From: Chloropicon primus
Taxonomy: Eukaryota; Chlorophyta; Chloropicophyceae; Chloropicales; Chloropicaceae
Length of the DNA stretch: 64,000 nucleotides
Assembly: GCA_023205875.1 (NCBI GenBank)
Contig: CP060755.1
Location: forward strand, 1,364,001-1,428,000
Reading direction: 5' to 3'
Shown here: in pieces, positions 29,148 to 38,977 of the stretch
Numbering within the stretch: position 1 is the first letter of the stretch
Layout of the letters: every line of letters begins with the position of its first letter
The notes under the pieces: model-generated
Told to the model about the DNA's origin: nothing
Databases searched by the model: none
What the model saw: only the letters and a program-made list of their open reading frames with translations
Position numbers and translations under genes: made by a program

Positions 29148-30193
29148 TCAGTCGTGGGGGTGAAAGAAGGCACAGCACATGAAACCGACGAGGAACCAGG
29201 CAATGCTGGAGACTACGAAGCGATTCTTGGTGTCGTCCCTGTCCGTCTCTTGCCTGAAGAGGGACTTCGTGTAGAGCCAGAGCATCGGGAAGAGCAGCGA
29301 GAGCAGGAGCTTGCGCTCCACGCTCTTCTGACTCCTACTGGTCGAGAAGTTCCACATCAAACCCAGGGCGAGAAGGACGGAGACGTGCGTGAGCCACCTG
29401 GGCAACCTGCTGGGCTGCCTCGACCGAGCCCTCAGCCCGGTCTTGCTCGGGTCCCCGACCGCGAAATCCCCTTGCCTCGATTGCCTGTAAGACGCCTTCC
29501 TGTCCCCCCTAACCCCGTGCGACGCCTTCTTGTCCCGAACCGCCTCAAAAACTCTGGCGACATCCGCCCTTATCTCCCTCATCTCCTCGAAGGTGTCCTC
29601 CCTCAGCCTCTCCGCCTTCTTCAACTCCGACTCGTACACTTGGAGCCGCTCTTGGAGCTCGTGGGTCTCCCGCCGGAGCACCCTGGAGTACTGGCTCACG
29701 CATTCTATCTCAGTCCTCAGTTTGCTGCGCGTTTCGTTGCGGCAACCGGAGTGATCACAGCCAAGGCGGACACGATTTCGAGTGGACGCAAAGGGCGCAA
29801 AGGGTGCAAGGGTGAAAAATCAGGGCCTCGAGCGTCAGTCTCATCACCTAATGGCGGGAGCAGGGACGACGCCCAGTCCTCCCCCTGGCCCCCTTGGCGT
29901 CGGTCGTCCCGGAAGCACCCGCCGCGTCACGATCGCGAGGGGGCCAGGGGGGAGAGACCGAGGAGGGGACAAAAGAAAGAAGAACGTCGCGGCGTACAGT
30001 AATTCTCCTACCTTCCTAGCAAATTGTTCACGGCCGTGGTCACCCTCTTGAAGAACCTTTGGGGCGTCGTGAGCGTCAGCACCACGAGCTTCAAAAGGAC
30101 GACCCACATGCGAAGTGACAGCGTGAAGGGAGCCGCAGTCACCTTCAGCGTCGCCTTCGCCGCCTGCACGGCCACCTCCTTCGGGCCCACCAT
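29148..30193 (-). CDS. Unrecognised membrane protein with central coiled coil (two exons)
   Basis: Exon 1 is 30012-30193 (ATG at 30193), a 287-bp intron follows at 29725-30011 (GTAGGA donor, GCGCAG acceptor, phase 2) and exon 2 is 29148-29724; the product has 252 residues. The join reads NNLLG-S-KLRTEIECVSQYS in frame. The N-terminus holds a hydrophobic/amphipathic stretch (LRMWVVLLKLVVLTLTT). The middle is a helix rich in Glu, Arg and Leu (RETHELQERLQVYESELKKA). After a basic linker come three hydrophobic stretches, WLTHVSVLLALGLMWNF, LLLSLLFPMLWLYTKSLF and FVVSSIAWFLVGFMCCAFF. The overall plan (hydrophobic, coiled coil, C-terminal anchors) suggests an organelle membrane protein, but I do not recognise it. 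It shares a 132-bp divergent promoter with VPS60. Confidence 0.66.
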
Positions 30194-30325
30194 GCCCTCC
30201 TCCTCCTTCAAGCTGGCGTCCTTCTCTTTCCGAACGAAAGCCGCTTGCCTTTTTGGAGATGGGGCGGGACGAGAGGTCGGGCGAAGGCAGAGAGACGTGA
30301 AAGAGGAAGCGGTGCAGTGGGTGTC

Positions 30326-31189
30326 ATGAAGCGTATATTTGGAGTGAGGAAGGAGAAGGCGCCTCCGCCATCTTTGGACGATGCCACGAATAGCATCAAC
30401 TCGAGGGGAGACAAGTAAGTGGGTGGGGGTTGTCCACAAATCCAATCCTCATGTGTGGGAGAGGAGAGAAGAAGAAGGAAGCGATTGGACTTGATTCTCA
30501 CTGCTTTTTGCTCGGATCGTGTGGGATCAGACTGACTGACCGCGTCTGCTCTTCTTTTCGGAAACCCTCCCGCGCCTGTGAACAAAAGTGTCGACGCGAG
30601 GATTGCAAAGCTAGACACTCAGCTGGCCAAGTACAAGGCCCAAATCAGCAAAATGCGCCCGGGAGCGTCCCAGGACGCTGTGAAGAGGCGGGCCCTTGTG
30701 ATCCTGAAGCAGAAGCGAATGTACGAGGGCCAGAGGGAGCAGCTGTACCAGCACGGCTTCAACCTGGAGAACGCAGCCTTTGCCGCCCAGAACATCAAGG
30801 ACAACATCACCCAAGTGCAGGCCATGAAGGCCGCGCACAAGGACTTCAAGAAGCAGTTCAAGGCCAAGGAGCTCGACATTGACTACATCGACAACATGCA
30901 GGACGACATGCAGGAGATGATGGAGATGACGAACGAAATCAACGAGAGCTTGGGCAGGACCTACGCCGTTCCCGACGAGATAGACGAGTCGGACCTCATG
31001 GACGAGTTGGACGCCCTGGAGCTGGAGCTCGGCGACGAGGCCCTGGAAGAGGGCAACGAGGGGGAGCCTTCCTACCTGCAGGAGCCTGACTTGCCCTCGG
31101 CGCCGACGGGTCAAGGGGCGGATGAGTTTGGAGTGCCGAAAGAGCAGGAGAGCGAAGAGGCGGAGCCTGTTGCGGTGAACCAGAGCTGA
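30326..31189 (+). CDS. VPS60: VPS60/CHMP5, ESCRT-III-associated subunit
   Basis: VPS60 (CHMP5) is a Snf7-family protein that binds LIP5/Vta1 and modulates Vps4 during ESCRT-III action at endosomes. Exon 1 is 30326-30414, the intron 30415-30588 (174 bp, GTAAGT donor, AAAAG acceptor, phase 2), and exon 2 30589-31189; the product is 229 residues. It starts MKRIFGVRKEKAPPPSLDDA, very like CHMP5, then VDARIAKLDTQLAKYKAQIS, KRRALVILKQKRMYEGQREQ and the acidic GRTYAVPDEIDESDLMDELD block. The C-terminal DEFGVPKEQ matches the LVDEFGLP tail of CHMP5. Basic N-terminal half and acidic C-terminal half are typical for Snf7 proteins. Convergent with LST8 (190 bp). Confidence 0.95.
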
Positions 31190-31379
31190 TGAGAGAAAGC
31201 TGCGGACGAAAATTGCTGTACAAGTAAATCGAAAGTTTGGGGGGGGGGCCTGGTGTTCGCTCTGAGTTCACCACTTCAAAGCGTCGATTTGTAATGATAA
31301 TGAATAGTGCTACACTTGTTAATATTTATCCCACGCCTCTCTCCTCACTTCACACACACACACACCGCCACGCACGCGG

Positions 31380-32321
31380 CTATTCTTGCTGGGAGTCCAC
31401 GGCACAGTCGTTCAGCGCGCAGCAGCAGACGGCCTTGCCGTGTCCACTGTAGACGCGAATGGCGTCGCCGTTGGACAAGTCCCACAGGCAGGCCGTGCAG
31501 TCGGAAGAAGCGCTCACGAGGTAGGCCGCGTCTACGGAGAAGACGCAGTCCCAGACCCACTTCTGATGCCCCTTGAGCGTCTGCTTGAGCTCGAAGTTCT
31601 CCAAACTCCACAACTTTATGGTCTTGTCGCTGCTGGTGGTCGCGAGGTGCTGGATGTCCGGGCTTATCAGGCACTTGAGTATGTACCCCTGGTGGGCCGC
31701 GAGCCTGTGCAGGGGCTCGAAGTGGGACACGCTCCCCGTCTTACTGATGAGGCGCCACACGAAGCAGGTCCCGTTGTTGTTCGCCGCCACAGCCAGGCTG
31801 CCGTCGTACGCCACGCTGATCGAGCGGATGGCCGTCCCGATCTCGGGGACAAGCTCGCAGCTGCAAGAACCCTTCGCGAGTTCCCAAACGCGCACGTTCC
31901 CGTTCTGATCGCCCGATATCAGCTCCTCCTCGTTCGGGTGCACGATCACCGAGTTCACGGCCGCCCGGCTCTCGTACTCCTGCTGGAAGTTCTTCGTCCG
32001 CAGGTCCCACAGCTTCACCGTCCCGTCCTCGGAGCCCGAGTACATGAGCTTGCTGTCCTTGTAGAAGCCCAGGGCAGTCACGTTCCCGGTGTGGCCCTCA
32101 TACGTGCTCAGGGGCTGCGGATTATTGGAGTTCACGTCGTACACCCTGATGTGCGGGTTCCCGGCCGCCGCTATCAGCCGCTTGTCCGCTGTTATTTCGA
32201 TGCGGTTTATCTGCGAGTCAGGGTTCTGGATAGTCCGGTAACACGACCCGCTTGTCGCTTCCCAGAAGCGCAGAGTGTGGTCATAACTCCCCGTCGCCAG
32301 CACCACGCTAGGACTCGGCAT
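31380..32321 (-). CDS. LST8: LST8/GbetaL, TOR complex WD40 subunit
   Basis: LST8 is a seven-bladed WD40 protein that binds the TOR kinase domain and stabilises TORC1. The protein is 313 residues, the standard length. It opens with [20 protein letters not shown] and [19 protein letters not shown], nearly invariant in LST8, followed by [40 protein letters not shown] and [15 protein letters not shown]. Further blades end in [31 protein letters not shown] and [20 protein letters not shown]. No transit peptide or anchor is seen, which fits a cytosolic/endomembrane-associated complex. The start at 32321 is secure because conserved sequence begins within five residues. Divergent with HIBYL-CoA hydrolase. 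Confidence 0.96.
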   Translation of the reverse strand: MPSPSVVLATGSYDHTLRFWEATSGSCYRTIQNPDSQINRIEITADKRLIAAAGNPHIRVYDVNSNNPQPLSTYEGHTGNVTALGFYKDSKLMYSGSEDGTVKLWDLRTKNFQQEYESRAAVNSVIVHPNEEELISGDQNGNVRVWELAKGSCSCELVPEIGTAIRSISVAYDGSLAVAANNNGTCFVWRLISKTGSVSHFEPLHRLAAHQGYILKCLISPDIQHLATTSSDKTIKLWSLENFELKQTLKGHQKWVWDCVFSVDAAYLVSASSDCTACLWDLSNGDAIRVYSGHGKAVCCCALNDCAVDSQQE

Positions 32322-32524
32322 GACCCCCTCCCCCCGAGATCAGGCGCGCAAAGAAAAACACAAGAGGAAACGAAACCCCCGCGAACCTTCCCCTCGGCCA
32401 ATCCCCCTAGCCCACGCCGGCGTCGTCTGCCCAAGCCCTTCAAGCCAGTCGTCCTCCCAAACCCCGCAAGACAGTCCCAATATACTCTCCCCCCACTCGG
32501 TCTCCCAACCCTAGTGCCTTAGAG

Positions 32525-32549
32525 ACAAGACAAGACAAGACAAGACAAG
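32525..32549. repeat. (ACAAG)5 microsatellite
   Basis: Five perfect pentanucleotide units lie seven bases from the (CCCAAA)4 array in the same promoter. Confidence 0.85.
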
Positions 32550-32556
32550 AGAACAA

Positions 32557-32580
32557 CCCAAACCCAAACCCAAACCCAAA
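32557..32580. repeat. (CCCAAA)4 hexanucleotide array
   Basis: Four perfect CCCAAA units (TTTGGG on the other strand). The unit resembles but does not equal the plant-type telomere unit TTTAGGG, so it is listed as a simple repeat. Confidence 0.8.
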
Positions 32581-32803
32581 CCGGTGATCGCCCGATCGAT
32601 GAAGCCTTGCTCGCGCTCGCTCGCTCGCTTTGTTTTCGTCGTTAGACGTTCCGGTCCGACGTCAGCCCCTCTTGCTTGCTTTTTGGGGTTCTCCAGAACT
32701 GGAGTCGTCGTCGTCGTCCGTCAACCGTGAAGAAGAGAAGAGGGAGAGACCAAGGGAAAGGGAAAGGGAAAGGGCTGTGATTGAGAGAGGAGGTTGAGGA
32801 CGG

Positions 32804-34153
32804 ATGAGCCAAGCGATCAGAGCTTGCTTCGCGAGGAACGTGTTACTTGCAGCAAGGGAGGCGAAGGGGAACAAAAGCGACTTTCTGTTGACTTGTGGCG
32901 GCTTGAGAAATCTTCCTGGTGCGTACTCGAGTGCGAGTGGAAGGCTCCAGTGCCGGTTGAGCGGAGAGAGCGACAAGGGGGACAAATTCCCTCACAAGCA
33001 TATGGTGGGGGGTATTGCTGACGCCATGAAGGTGGGCGACCAGACGGTCCTGACGAGGGACCGCGGTGGGTTCCGAGTCGTGACCCTCAACAGGCCCAAG
33101 GCGCTGAATGCGCTGAACGAGGAGATGATCCTGTCGCTGTACAAGCACTACAGTGCGTACGACGCGTCCGACCTCGTGACCGGCGTGCTCCTCAAGGGCG
33201 AGGGGAAAGCTTTCTGCGCGGGAGGGGACGTCAAGGCCGTCACGAAGCGTTACAAGGAGGGCTTTGAGAAGGAGGTGTTCAACTTCTTCAGGACCGAGTA
33301 TCAGCTCAACCACCTGATCGCGACAATGAGGACACCTTACGTTGCCGTTATGGACGGAGTGACCATGGGCGGGGGTGCCGGGGTCTCGATCCACGGAGAC
33401 TTCAGGATCGCGACGGAGAAGACCCTGTTCGCCATGCCTGAGTGCGCCCTCGGGCTCTTCACTGACGTGGGAGCCACGCACTTTTTGACCCACAAGACGA
33501 GGTACGAGCTCGGGGTCTACTTGGCCATGTGCGGCGCGAGGGTGAGGGGCCGCGAGCTGGTTGACATCGGGATCGCGACCCACTTTGTTCCGAGCTTCAA
33601 GCTGGACGAGCTGGAGGGCCGCCTGGGGGACGCCAGGTGGGGAGGAAGAGACAAGGACCTCGTGAGGCGGATGATCGAGGAGGTGGCTGATCCTCACGAC
33701 AAGGTGGACTTGGGGGACGGGGGCAAGGAGATGTCCGTCGACCCAATCGTGGCGCACAGGTCGGAAATCATTGAGGTTTTCGCCCTCGATACCATCGAGG
33801 AGATCTGCGAGGAGCTCTCCAAGAGGGCGAGCCAGGGTGTCAAGTGGTGCGAGGACGCTCACAAGGCCATCATGAGGTCCTCCCCCATGTCGCTGAAGGT
33901 GACCCTCGAGGCCCTGAAGAGATCCCGCAACTCGAGCTTGGAGGACGCCTTGAAGATGGAGTTCAGAATTTTGCACGGTTTCATGGAGGGCAACGACTTC
34001 TACGAGGGCGTCCGCGCCATCTTGGTCGAGAAGGACAACAAGCCCACTTGGAAACCAGCCAGCCTGGAGGAGGCCACGGCAGAGATGGTGGACGCGTACT
34101 TTGCTGATTGGGGCGATGAGCTCGAGTTTCACGCAAAGCCAGCCAAGCTCTGA
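32804..34153 (+). CDS. HIBCH: 3-hydroxyisobutyryl-CoA hydrolase (CHY1/HIBCH-like) with C-terminal AKL
   Basis: This enzyme of the crotonase fold hydrolyses 3-hydroxyisobutyryl-CoA in valine breakdown. The protein is 449 residues from the ATG at 32804. The first ~70 residues (SQAIRACFARNVLLAAREAK onwards) are basic and could be a mitochondrial presequence. The crotonase core follows: RVVTLNRPKALNALNEEM, the oxyanion-hole motif FCAGGDVKAV, the MDGVTMGGGAGVSIHGDFRI block, and the conserved acidic residue in FAMPECALGLFTDVGATHFL. The C-terminal half has SMSLKVTLEALKR-like sequence (PMSLKVTLEALKRSR) and DFYEGVRAILVEKD typical of HIBCH rather than enoyl-CoA hydratase. The protein ends in AKL, a peroxisomal PTS1 as in Arabidopsis CHY1, so location may be dual. 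Convergent with FVE/MSI4 (73 bp). Confidence 0.93.
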   Translation: MSQAIRACFARNVLLAAREAKGNKSDFLLTCGGLRNLPGAYSSASGRLQCRLSGESDKGDKFPHKHMVGGIADAMKVGDQTVLTRDRGGFRVVTLNRPKALNALNEEMILSLYKHYSAYDASDLVTGVLLKGEGKAFCAGGDVKAVTKRYKEGFEKEVFNFFRTEYQLNHLIATMRTPYVAVMDGVTMGGGAGVSIHGDFRIATEKTLFAMPECALGLFTDVGATHFLTHKTRYELGVYLAMCGARVRGRELVDIGIATHFVPSFKLDELEGRLGDARWGGRDKDLVRRMIEEVADPHDKVDLGDGGKEMSVDPIVAHRSEIIEVFALDTIEEICEELSKRASQGVKWCEDAHKAIMRSSPMSLKVTLEALKRSRNSSLEDALKMEFRILHGFMEGNDFYEGVRAILVEKDNKPTWKPASLEEATAEMVDAYFADWGDELEFHAKPAKL

Positions 34154-34226
34154 ACCTCTGGGGAAAGGACACAGAAAGTTTTGAATTGGAACCTGACAAC
34201 ATAATCATATTTAATATTTTTGGCTC

Positions 34227-35850
34227 TTACTTCCCAAGGATTTTCTCTCTCTGCCTTTCCAGCTCCTCCAGCACCTCTTCCTCTGGCCTATAAATCAAGT
34301 CATTCATTCTCCACACCTGGAGGGTCCCCCCTCCTCCTCGGAGCGAGTTATCGTTGGACGTGCTCAGGATCGTCCAAGGGTCCTCCGGGTTCCACTGGAA
34401 GTCTCCAACCTCCGCCCGGTGCCCGACATGCTGGAAAAGAAGCTGCGGCGGGACATCGCTGGACTTCGAATGGGTCTTTCCCATGTCCCATACATTCAGC
34501 ACGCCGTCCTCCGCCGAGGAGGCGAAGACCCCCTTCTGGTTTGGACACCACTCCACGCAGAGGATCCCTTTGGTGTGATGCGTCAGCCGAATTAACTCGT
34601 TGCGCTTGGCGCCCGTGCCACTCGACAGCTTCCTCCTGTCGAACACCTTGACCACAGCATTGGACGTTCCGGTCAGCACAAGATTTTCGTCCTGTCCGCA
34701 CCAGTCCACACTCTGCACGTCACCGTCATCCGCGTCAATTACAGAAAGCACCTCCCCAGACCCCGCCCTGGCATCCCAAAACCTTACGCTCTTGTCATCC
34801 CCCACAGAGACCAACTCGTGGCTGTTCTTTGGGTGGAAAGCAACGTCTTCCACTGTGTCCGCGTGCCCCTCGAAAGCTATCCTGGGCGCGAGAGTGGGGG
34901 ACACCAGGCCCCCGTATCCCCCGCTCGTGACTGACGACCTCTCCTTGTTGTGCCCGAGGAGGGTGCTCACCTCGTCGCCGATGGACCACAACAGCACCAG
35001 CTTGTCCTTGCCACCGCTGGCAAAGGAGTAGTCCTGGGAGCTCGCCGCGAGAGCGTACTCTGCGTTGTCCTTGTGGCCCTCCAGAATCATGTCAGCCTGG
35101 GAAAGTTGCCGGTAGTCCTTGTCCGCTGTCCGATCGGGCTGCTTTTCCATGTTCCAGAGGTACGTCCAACAGGAGTCCGTGTGCGTCGCAACGATGCTTT
35201 TGTCCAAAGGGCTCTCCCTTATCCTGTTCACCTCGCCCGGGTGGTAGATCTGCTTCTTGATCTTGATAAAGGGCGACCGGCTCAGATCGAGAAACGTGGA
35301 GAGCGAGTCCCCGGAGGCCACCTTGGGCTTGATCACATCGGCGTGGCCCACGAGAAGCTTGTTCACGTCAGTCGTCCCCACCGACGCTGGATCAGTTTGC
35401 TCGGACAGGTAGATCTTTTGCCTTCTCTTGTACTTTTCTTCCTTCTCCACGGGGCCCCACCTTCACGCACGCAACGCGGAGAGAGTTGGAACAACGCAGA
35501 GAGAGAGTTGTCAGGAGCCAGAAACAAACTCGGAACTCGGATCTGGTTCCTCATCCCGGGGCCAAGGGGCTCGGGAAACCCCTCCAGGTCCCCCGCAAGG
35601 TCTCTCCCGGGGCCCTCGACAGCCTCACCAGCCTCACAAGGGGCGCAACTTACCTGCAAGATAGGGAAGGCCACACCGTGTGGTGGTTCGTAAAGAAATC
35701 GTAGATGTACGGAATAAGCGTCTTCCACTTGTCGTAGGCTTGGGGGTCGTTCAAGTAGTTCGGCTCCCGCTCCGCCTTAGAGGCCTCCTGCCCCTCGCAT
35801 AGCTTGATCCTCTTCTCCCCAGGCATCTCCTCCTCCTCCTTGGTCACCAT
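34227..35850 (-). CDS. MSI4: MSI4/FVE-type WD40 histone-binding protein (RbAp48 family)
   Basis: MSI4/FVE-type proteins are WD40 histone chaperones that act in histone-deacetylase and other chromatin complexes. Exon 1 is 35654-35850 (ATG at 35850), the intron 35461-35653 (193 bp, GTAAGT donor, phase 2), and exon 2 34227-35460; the product has 476 residues. The splice joins TVWPSLSC-R-WGPVEKEEKYK, restoring the invariant NH-x-VWPSLSCRWGP motif of the N-terminal CAF1c domain. Then come KIYLSEQTD, the HPGEVNRIRE motif, GHKDNAEYALA, FEGHADTVEDVAFHPKNSHE and VGDDKSVRFWDAR. The end, GGGGTLQVWRMNDLIYRPEE, is diagnostic for MSI4/FVE rather than MSI1. Exon 1 carries a short acidic/basic leader (EGQEASKAEREPN). 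Divergent with biotin synthase. Confidence 0.95.
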
Positions 35851-36029
35851 CACTCCCGTTTCCTTCCCGCGACGCCTCCCTCTCAAGTTTCGCGCCGGGA
35901 AAATTCACTCCGCCGAGAACCGTTTCAGTCGTCGACCGTTTTCACTTTTTTCCTTTGCTGCTTCCGCGGACCTTTTAGGGTTTGATTGATTGAGAAGGTT
36001 TGGGTACGGGGTTGCGGGGATACGAGAAG

Positions 36030-37193
36030 ATGGCGAGGTACGTCGGATGCCTGTCGCGTTCGATGGGGAGGGCACGGGATGGACCCCTCAGGGCGTCGGC
36101 GCTCTCGTTGTGGAGGGGGAAGAGCAGCAGCAGCAGTTTCCTCCACCCGGTGCCGGAGGAGGACACCACCCCGAGAGGGAGGCCCTCCGTGGAGCTCAGG
36201 AACGACTGGACGGTGGAGGAGGTTGGACGCCTGTACCACACGCCCTTGCTGGAGCTCGTCTTCAACGCGGCGGCGGTTCACCGGGAGTGCCACGACCCCA
36301 AGCAGGTGCAGAAATGCACCCTGCTGAGCGTCAAGACCGGGGGGTGCCCGGAGGACTGCAAGTACTGCAGCCAGTCCAGCAAGTGGTCCAAGTCCACCGG
36401 AACCAAGGCCACGCCGTTGATGCAGGTCGAAGAGGTTCTGGAGAACGCCAGGCGAGCAAAGGAGGCCGGCTCAACGCGTTTTTGCCTGGGCGCGGCGTGG
36501 CGCGGCACCTCCCAGGTGGGGCCGCGGCAGTTCGACAGGGTTCTGAGGATGATAGAGGGGGTGAACGACCTCGGGATGGAGTGCTGCGCGACCCTCGGCC
36601 TGTGTTCGCGTGAGGACGCCCACAAGCTCAAGCAGGCCGGCCTCACGGCCTACAACCATAACCTCGACACCAGCAAGGAGCACTACGAGACGATAATCTC
36701 CACGAGGAAGTACTCGGACCGCCTCAAGACCTTGCAGAACATCAGGGACGCCGGCATCAGCGTGTGCTGCGGGGGGATCCTCGGGCTGGGGGAGACGGAA
36801 GACGACAGGATTTCCCTCCTGCACACCCTCGCCACGCTCCCTAGCCACCCGGAATCCGTTCCGGTGAACTCCCTGGTGCCGGTGGACGGTACCCCCCTAG
36901 CCGCCAAGCTGCAGGAAGCGAACTCGAAGCAAACTTCGACCCTGGAGCTCGTGAGGTACATTGCGGCAGCCAGGATTTTGATGCCCTACAGCATTGTGAG
37001 GCTCTCGGCAGGAAGAATCTCCATGGGGAAGTCTGACCAGGCCTTCTGCTTCCTTGCTGGAGCAAACTCGATCTTCACGGGAGACAAGCTTCTGACGACC
37101 CCCAACAACGACTTTGGGGACGACGAGGCGATGTTCGAGGAGTTGGGGCTGGAAGGCCGCCCGCCCTTCACGTACCAGAGGAATGACGCATGA
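36030..37193 (+). CDS. BIO2: Biotin synthase, mitochondrial
   Basis: Biotin synthase is a radical-SAM enzyme that inserts sulphur into dethiobiotin, the last step of biotin synthesis, in plant and algal mitochondria. The protein has 387 residues. The ATG at 36030 gives a basic, Ser/Arg-rich N-terminus (ARYVGCLSRSMGRARDG) suited to mitochondrial import. The radical-SAM cluster motif is in KTGGCPEDCKYCSQSSKW (CxxxCxxC). Further conserved blocks are FCLGAAWRGTSQ, ECCATLGLCSREDAHKLKQA, AYNHNLDTSKEHYETIIST, CCGGILGLGETEDDRISLL and RLSAGRISMGKSDQAFCFLA. NSIFTGDKLLTTPNNDFGDD near the end matches BioB strongly. No intron is needed. Only 45 bp separate its stop from that of the LON/RING gene on the other strand. 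Confidence 0.97.
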   Translation: MARYVGCLSRSMGRARDGPLRASALSLWRGKSSSSSFLHPVPEEDTTPRGRPSVELRNDWTVEEVGRLYHTPLLELVFNAAAVHRECHDPKQVQKCTLLSVKTGGCPEDCKYCSQSSKWSKSTGTKATPLMQVEEVLENARRAKEAGSTRFCLGAAWRGTSQVGPRQFDRVLRMIEGVNDLGMECCATLGLCSREDAHKLKQAGLTAYNHNLDTSKEHYETIISTRKYSDRLKTLQNIRDAGISVCCGGILGLGETEDDRISLLHTLATLPSHPESVPVNSLVPVDGTPLAAKLQEANSKQTSTLELVRYIAAARILMPYSIVRLSAGRISMGKSDQAFCFLAGANSIFTGDKLLTTPNNDFGDDEAMFEELGLEGRPPFTYQRNDA

Positions 37194-37238
37194 AGCAAAA
37201 CGAAATACTGAACAAGATAAAACAATACAAAAAAGAAC

Positions 37239-38769
37239 TCAACCAAAGATCCGTGCGTTTGCTAAAACCTCTAGCCTCTCCCGCGTCGAAGTCATCTCGA
37301 TGATTTTGGCGGTATCCACCTGCTGGATCGTCGAAAGAATTGAACCCACCCAGAAGCTCAGATCCTCGGCGTACTTTGCGCGAGCACTCCTCACCAGAGG
37401 TTGAGGGTCAACCTCTTCGGGTTTGCAAGGCCCGATGTCTGGTTTGTTTGAGGTGGAGCGCAGCAAGGCGTGCAAGACCGCGCTCATCTGCCCACCAGCC
37501 CTCTGTCTCATGCTATCCAGGAGGTCATCCGCCTTCTTACCCACTTCCCTTGCCAGCTCAAAAACCTCGTTGACATCGCTTTCCTCCTTGTCCGTTAAGT
37601 ACTCTGACGTGGCGAGCCGATATCCATCCTGCTCCTCGCACTTGCTGACTTTGAACCTTCGCGTGCCTGCCACCTCTATGTGAAAACGCCCATCCGGCAA
37701 GCAATCGCACTGAACGATCTCCACTTCGCAGCCAATGCTCAGGAGGTTGCTTCCCCTGTGCAGGCCTATCATGCCAAAGGTTTGGGAGGAACCCATGGCC
37801 CGCCGAATCAGCAGCCGGTACCTGGGCTCGAAGATGTTCAGTGCCATCCTTTGGTGCGGCAGCACAACGTCCATCACGAACAGGGGAATCATCACTTTTC
37901 CCGCCTCGTCCGCTTTCTTCTCCTTCTCCTCCTCCCCCCTACGCTCGTATTCTGCCTTAAAATTCTTCTCGATGATGTTCTTCAGGGTCACGTTGACTGC
38001 CAGCTTCGTCGTGACGATGAACAAGACCGTCCTGCACGCAGGGCACCTGTTGCCATAGTCCTGGCTCCTGAGGAGGCAGCTTCTGCAAAAAGTGTGGCCG
38101 CAGCAGGTCGTGACAGGCTCGTAAAATAGTTTGAAACAGAGCGAGCACTCAAAGTCGTCCGCAGCAAGGTGGGCTTCGGGCCTGCCAGCCTTAGTGCCCA
38201 TCTCCTTGTCCAACCTCTCCAACCTTTCCTTGATCCTCTTGTCGCTTGGATCCAAGGACAGAGCTTTCAGGTACGATCCACGGCTCGCCCCGAAGCTTTC
38301 CGCGAGCTCCAACGCGCGACCCTTACAGAAGTGGAATCCGGCGTTGTTGCTGACATCCATCTTCAGTGCGGCTTTCTCCACATCCGCAAGGCCTCGCTCC
38401 GCGATCTGGAGGGGATCCATCCCGTACAGCGCGTGAGACTCCGAGAGCGTCGCTGGCCGATTACTGAAGCAAGGCAAAGAATGAATCGAACCCAAAGCCG
38501 TCAGTCCTCCAAGTTTCACCGAACAAAGCCAAGCCAAGCGAAAGGTAAGCTCACCGTATCTTCTCGCAAATCTTCACGAACGTCTGCGCCCGGAGCAGGT
38601 AAACTTCTGCTGCCTTCTTCCCATCCGCCCCGCTACCTACTTCCAGCGCCGCTGTGAACTTCTCCAGCGCCTCCTCCTCCCTCCCTTCCTCCCCCAGGAG
38701 CTCTTTCCCGACTTCCACCAGATCCTCCATCTCCTGCACATGAACGACGTCAGCCTCTTCCTTTTCCAT
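37239..38769 (-). CDS. LON-domain and RING-finger protein (LONRF-like E3 ligase)
   Basis: LONRF-type proteins are thought to be ubiquitin E3 ligases. Exon 1 is 38555-38769 (ATG at 38769), the intron 38464-38554 (91 bp, GTGAGC donor, TTCAG acceptor, phase 2), and exon 2 37239-38463; 479 residues. The splice joins VKICEKI-R-NRPATLSESH in frame. An N-terminal TPR-like helical region spans both exons (residues ~10-160). The RING finger is CSLCFKLFYEPVTTCCGHTF followed by CRSCLLRSQDYGNRCPACRT, with all eight metal ligands (C3HC4). A Lon substrate-binding (LAN) domain follows: IPLFVMDVVLPHQRMALNIF, EPRYRLLIRRAM and a GTRRFKV segment. The order TPR-RING-LON matches LONRF proteins. No membrane segment or signal. 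Divergent with NPL4. Confidence 0.93.
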
Positions 38770-38977
38770 CCAGAAGGGACGTCTAGAGCGGGCGAGGTTG
38801 GCCCTTGGTTTGGGGACCGAAGGAGGGACGAGGGCGCGACCCAAGTGTGGTTTGACAGGGAGAAGGTTTAGTCTCCTCTTTGATTCTGTGACTGTTATTG
38901 TCTCGGGGACTGCGTGCGCGTGTGCTTGGGCGTTTGGTTTAGGCGTGTGGGGTGTGTGATCAAAACGTTCAATAAAT

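Larger units (their letters stand above)
32322..32803. promoter_or_regulatory. Divergent intergenic region, LST8 / HIBYL-CoA hydrolase, with two short tandem repeats
   Basis: These 482 bp hold no gene. They contain (ACAAG)5 at 32525-32549, (CCCAAA)4 at 32557-32580, a CGATCGAT site near 32593, a (CGCT)n-like run near 32615-32630 and a GGAAA-rich tract near 32754-32774 close to the right-hand start. Confidence 0.6.

Noticed and set aside
32557-32580. Interstitial telomere sequence
   Set aside because: The unit TTTGGG lacks the A of TTTAGGG, and four copies are easily made by slippage.
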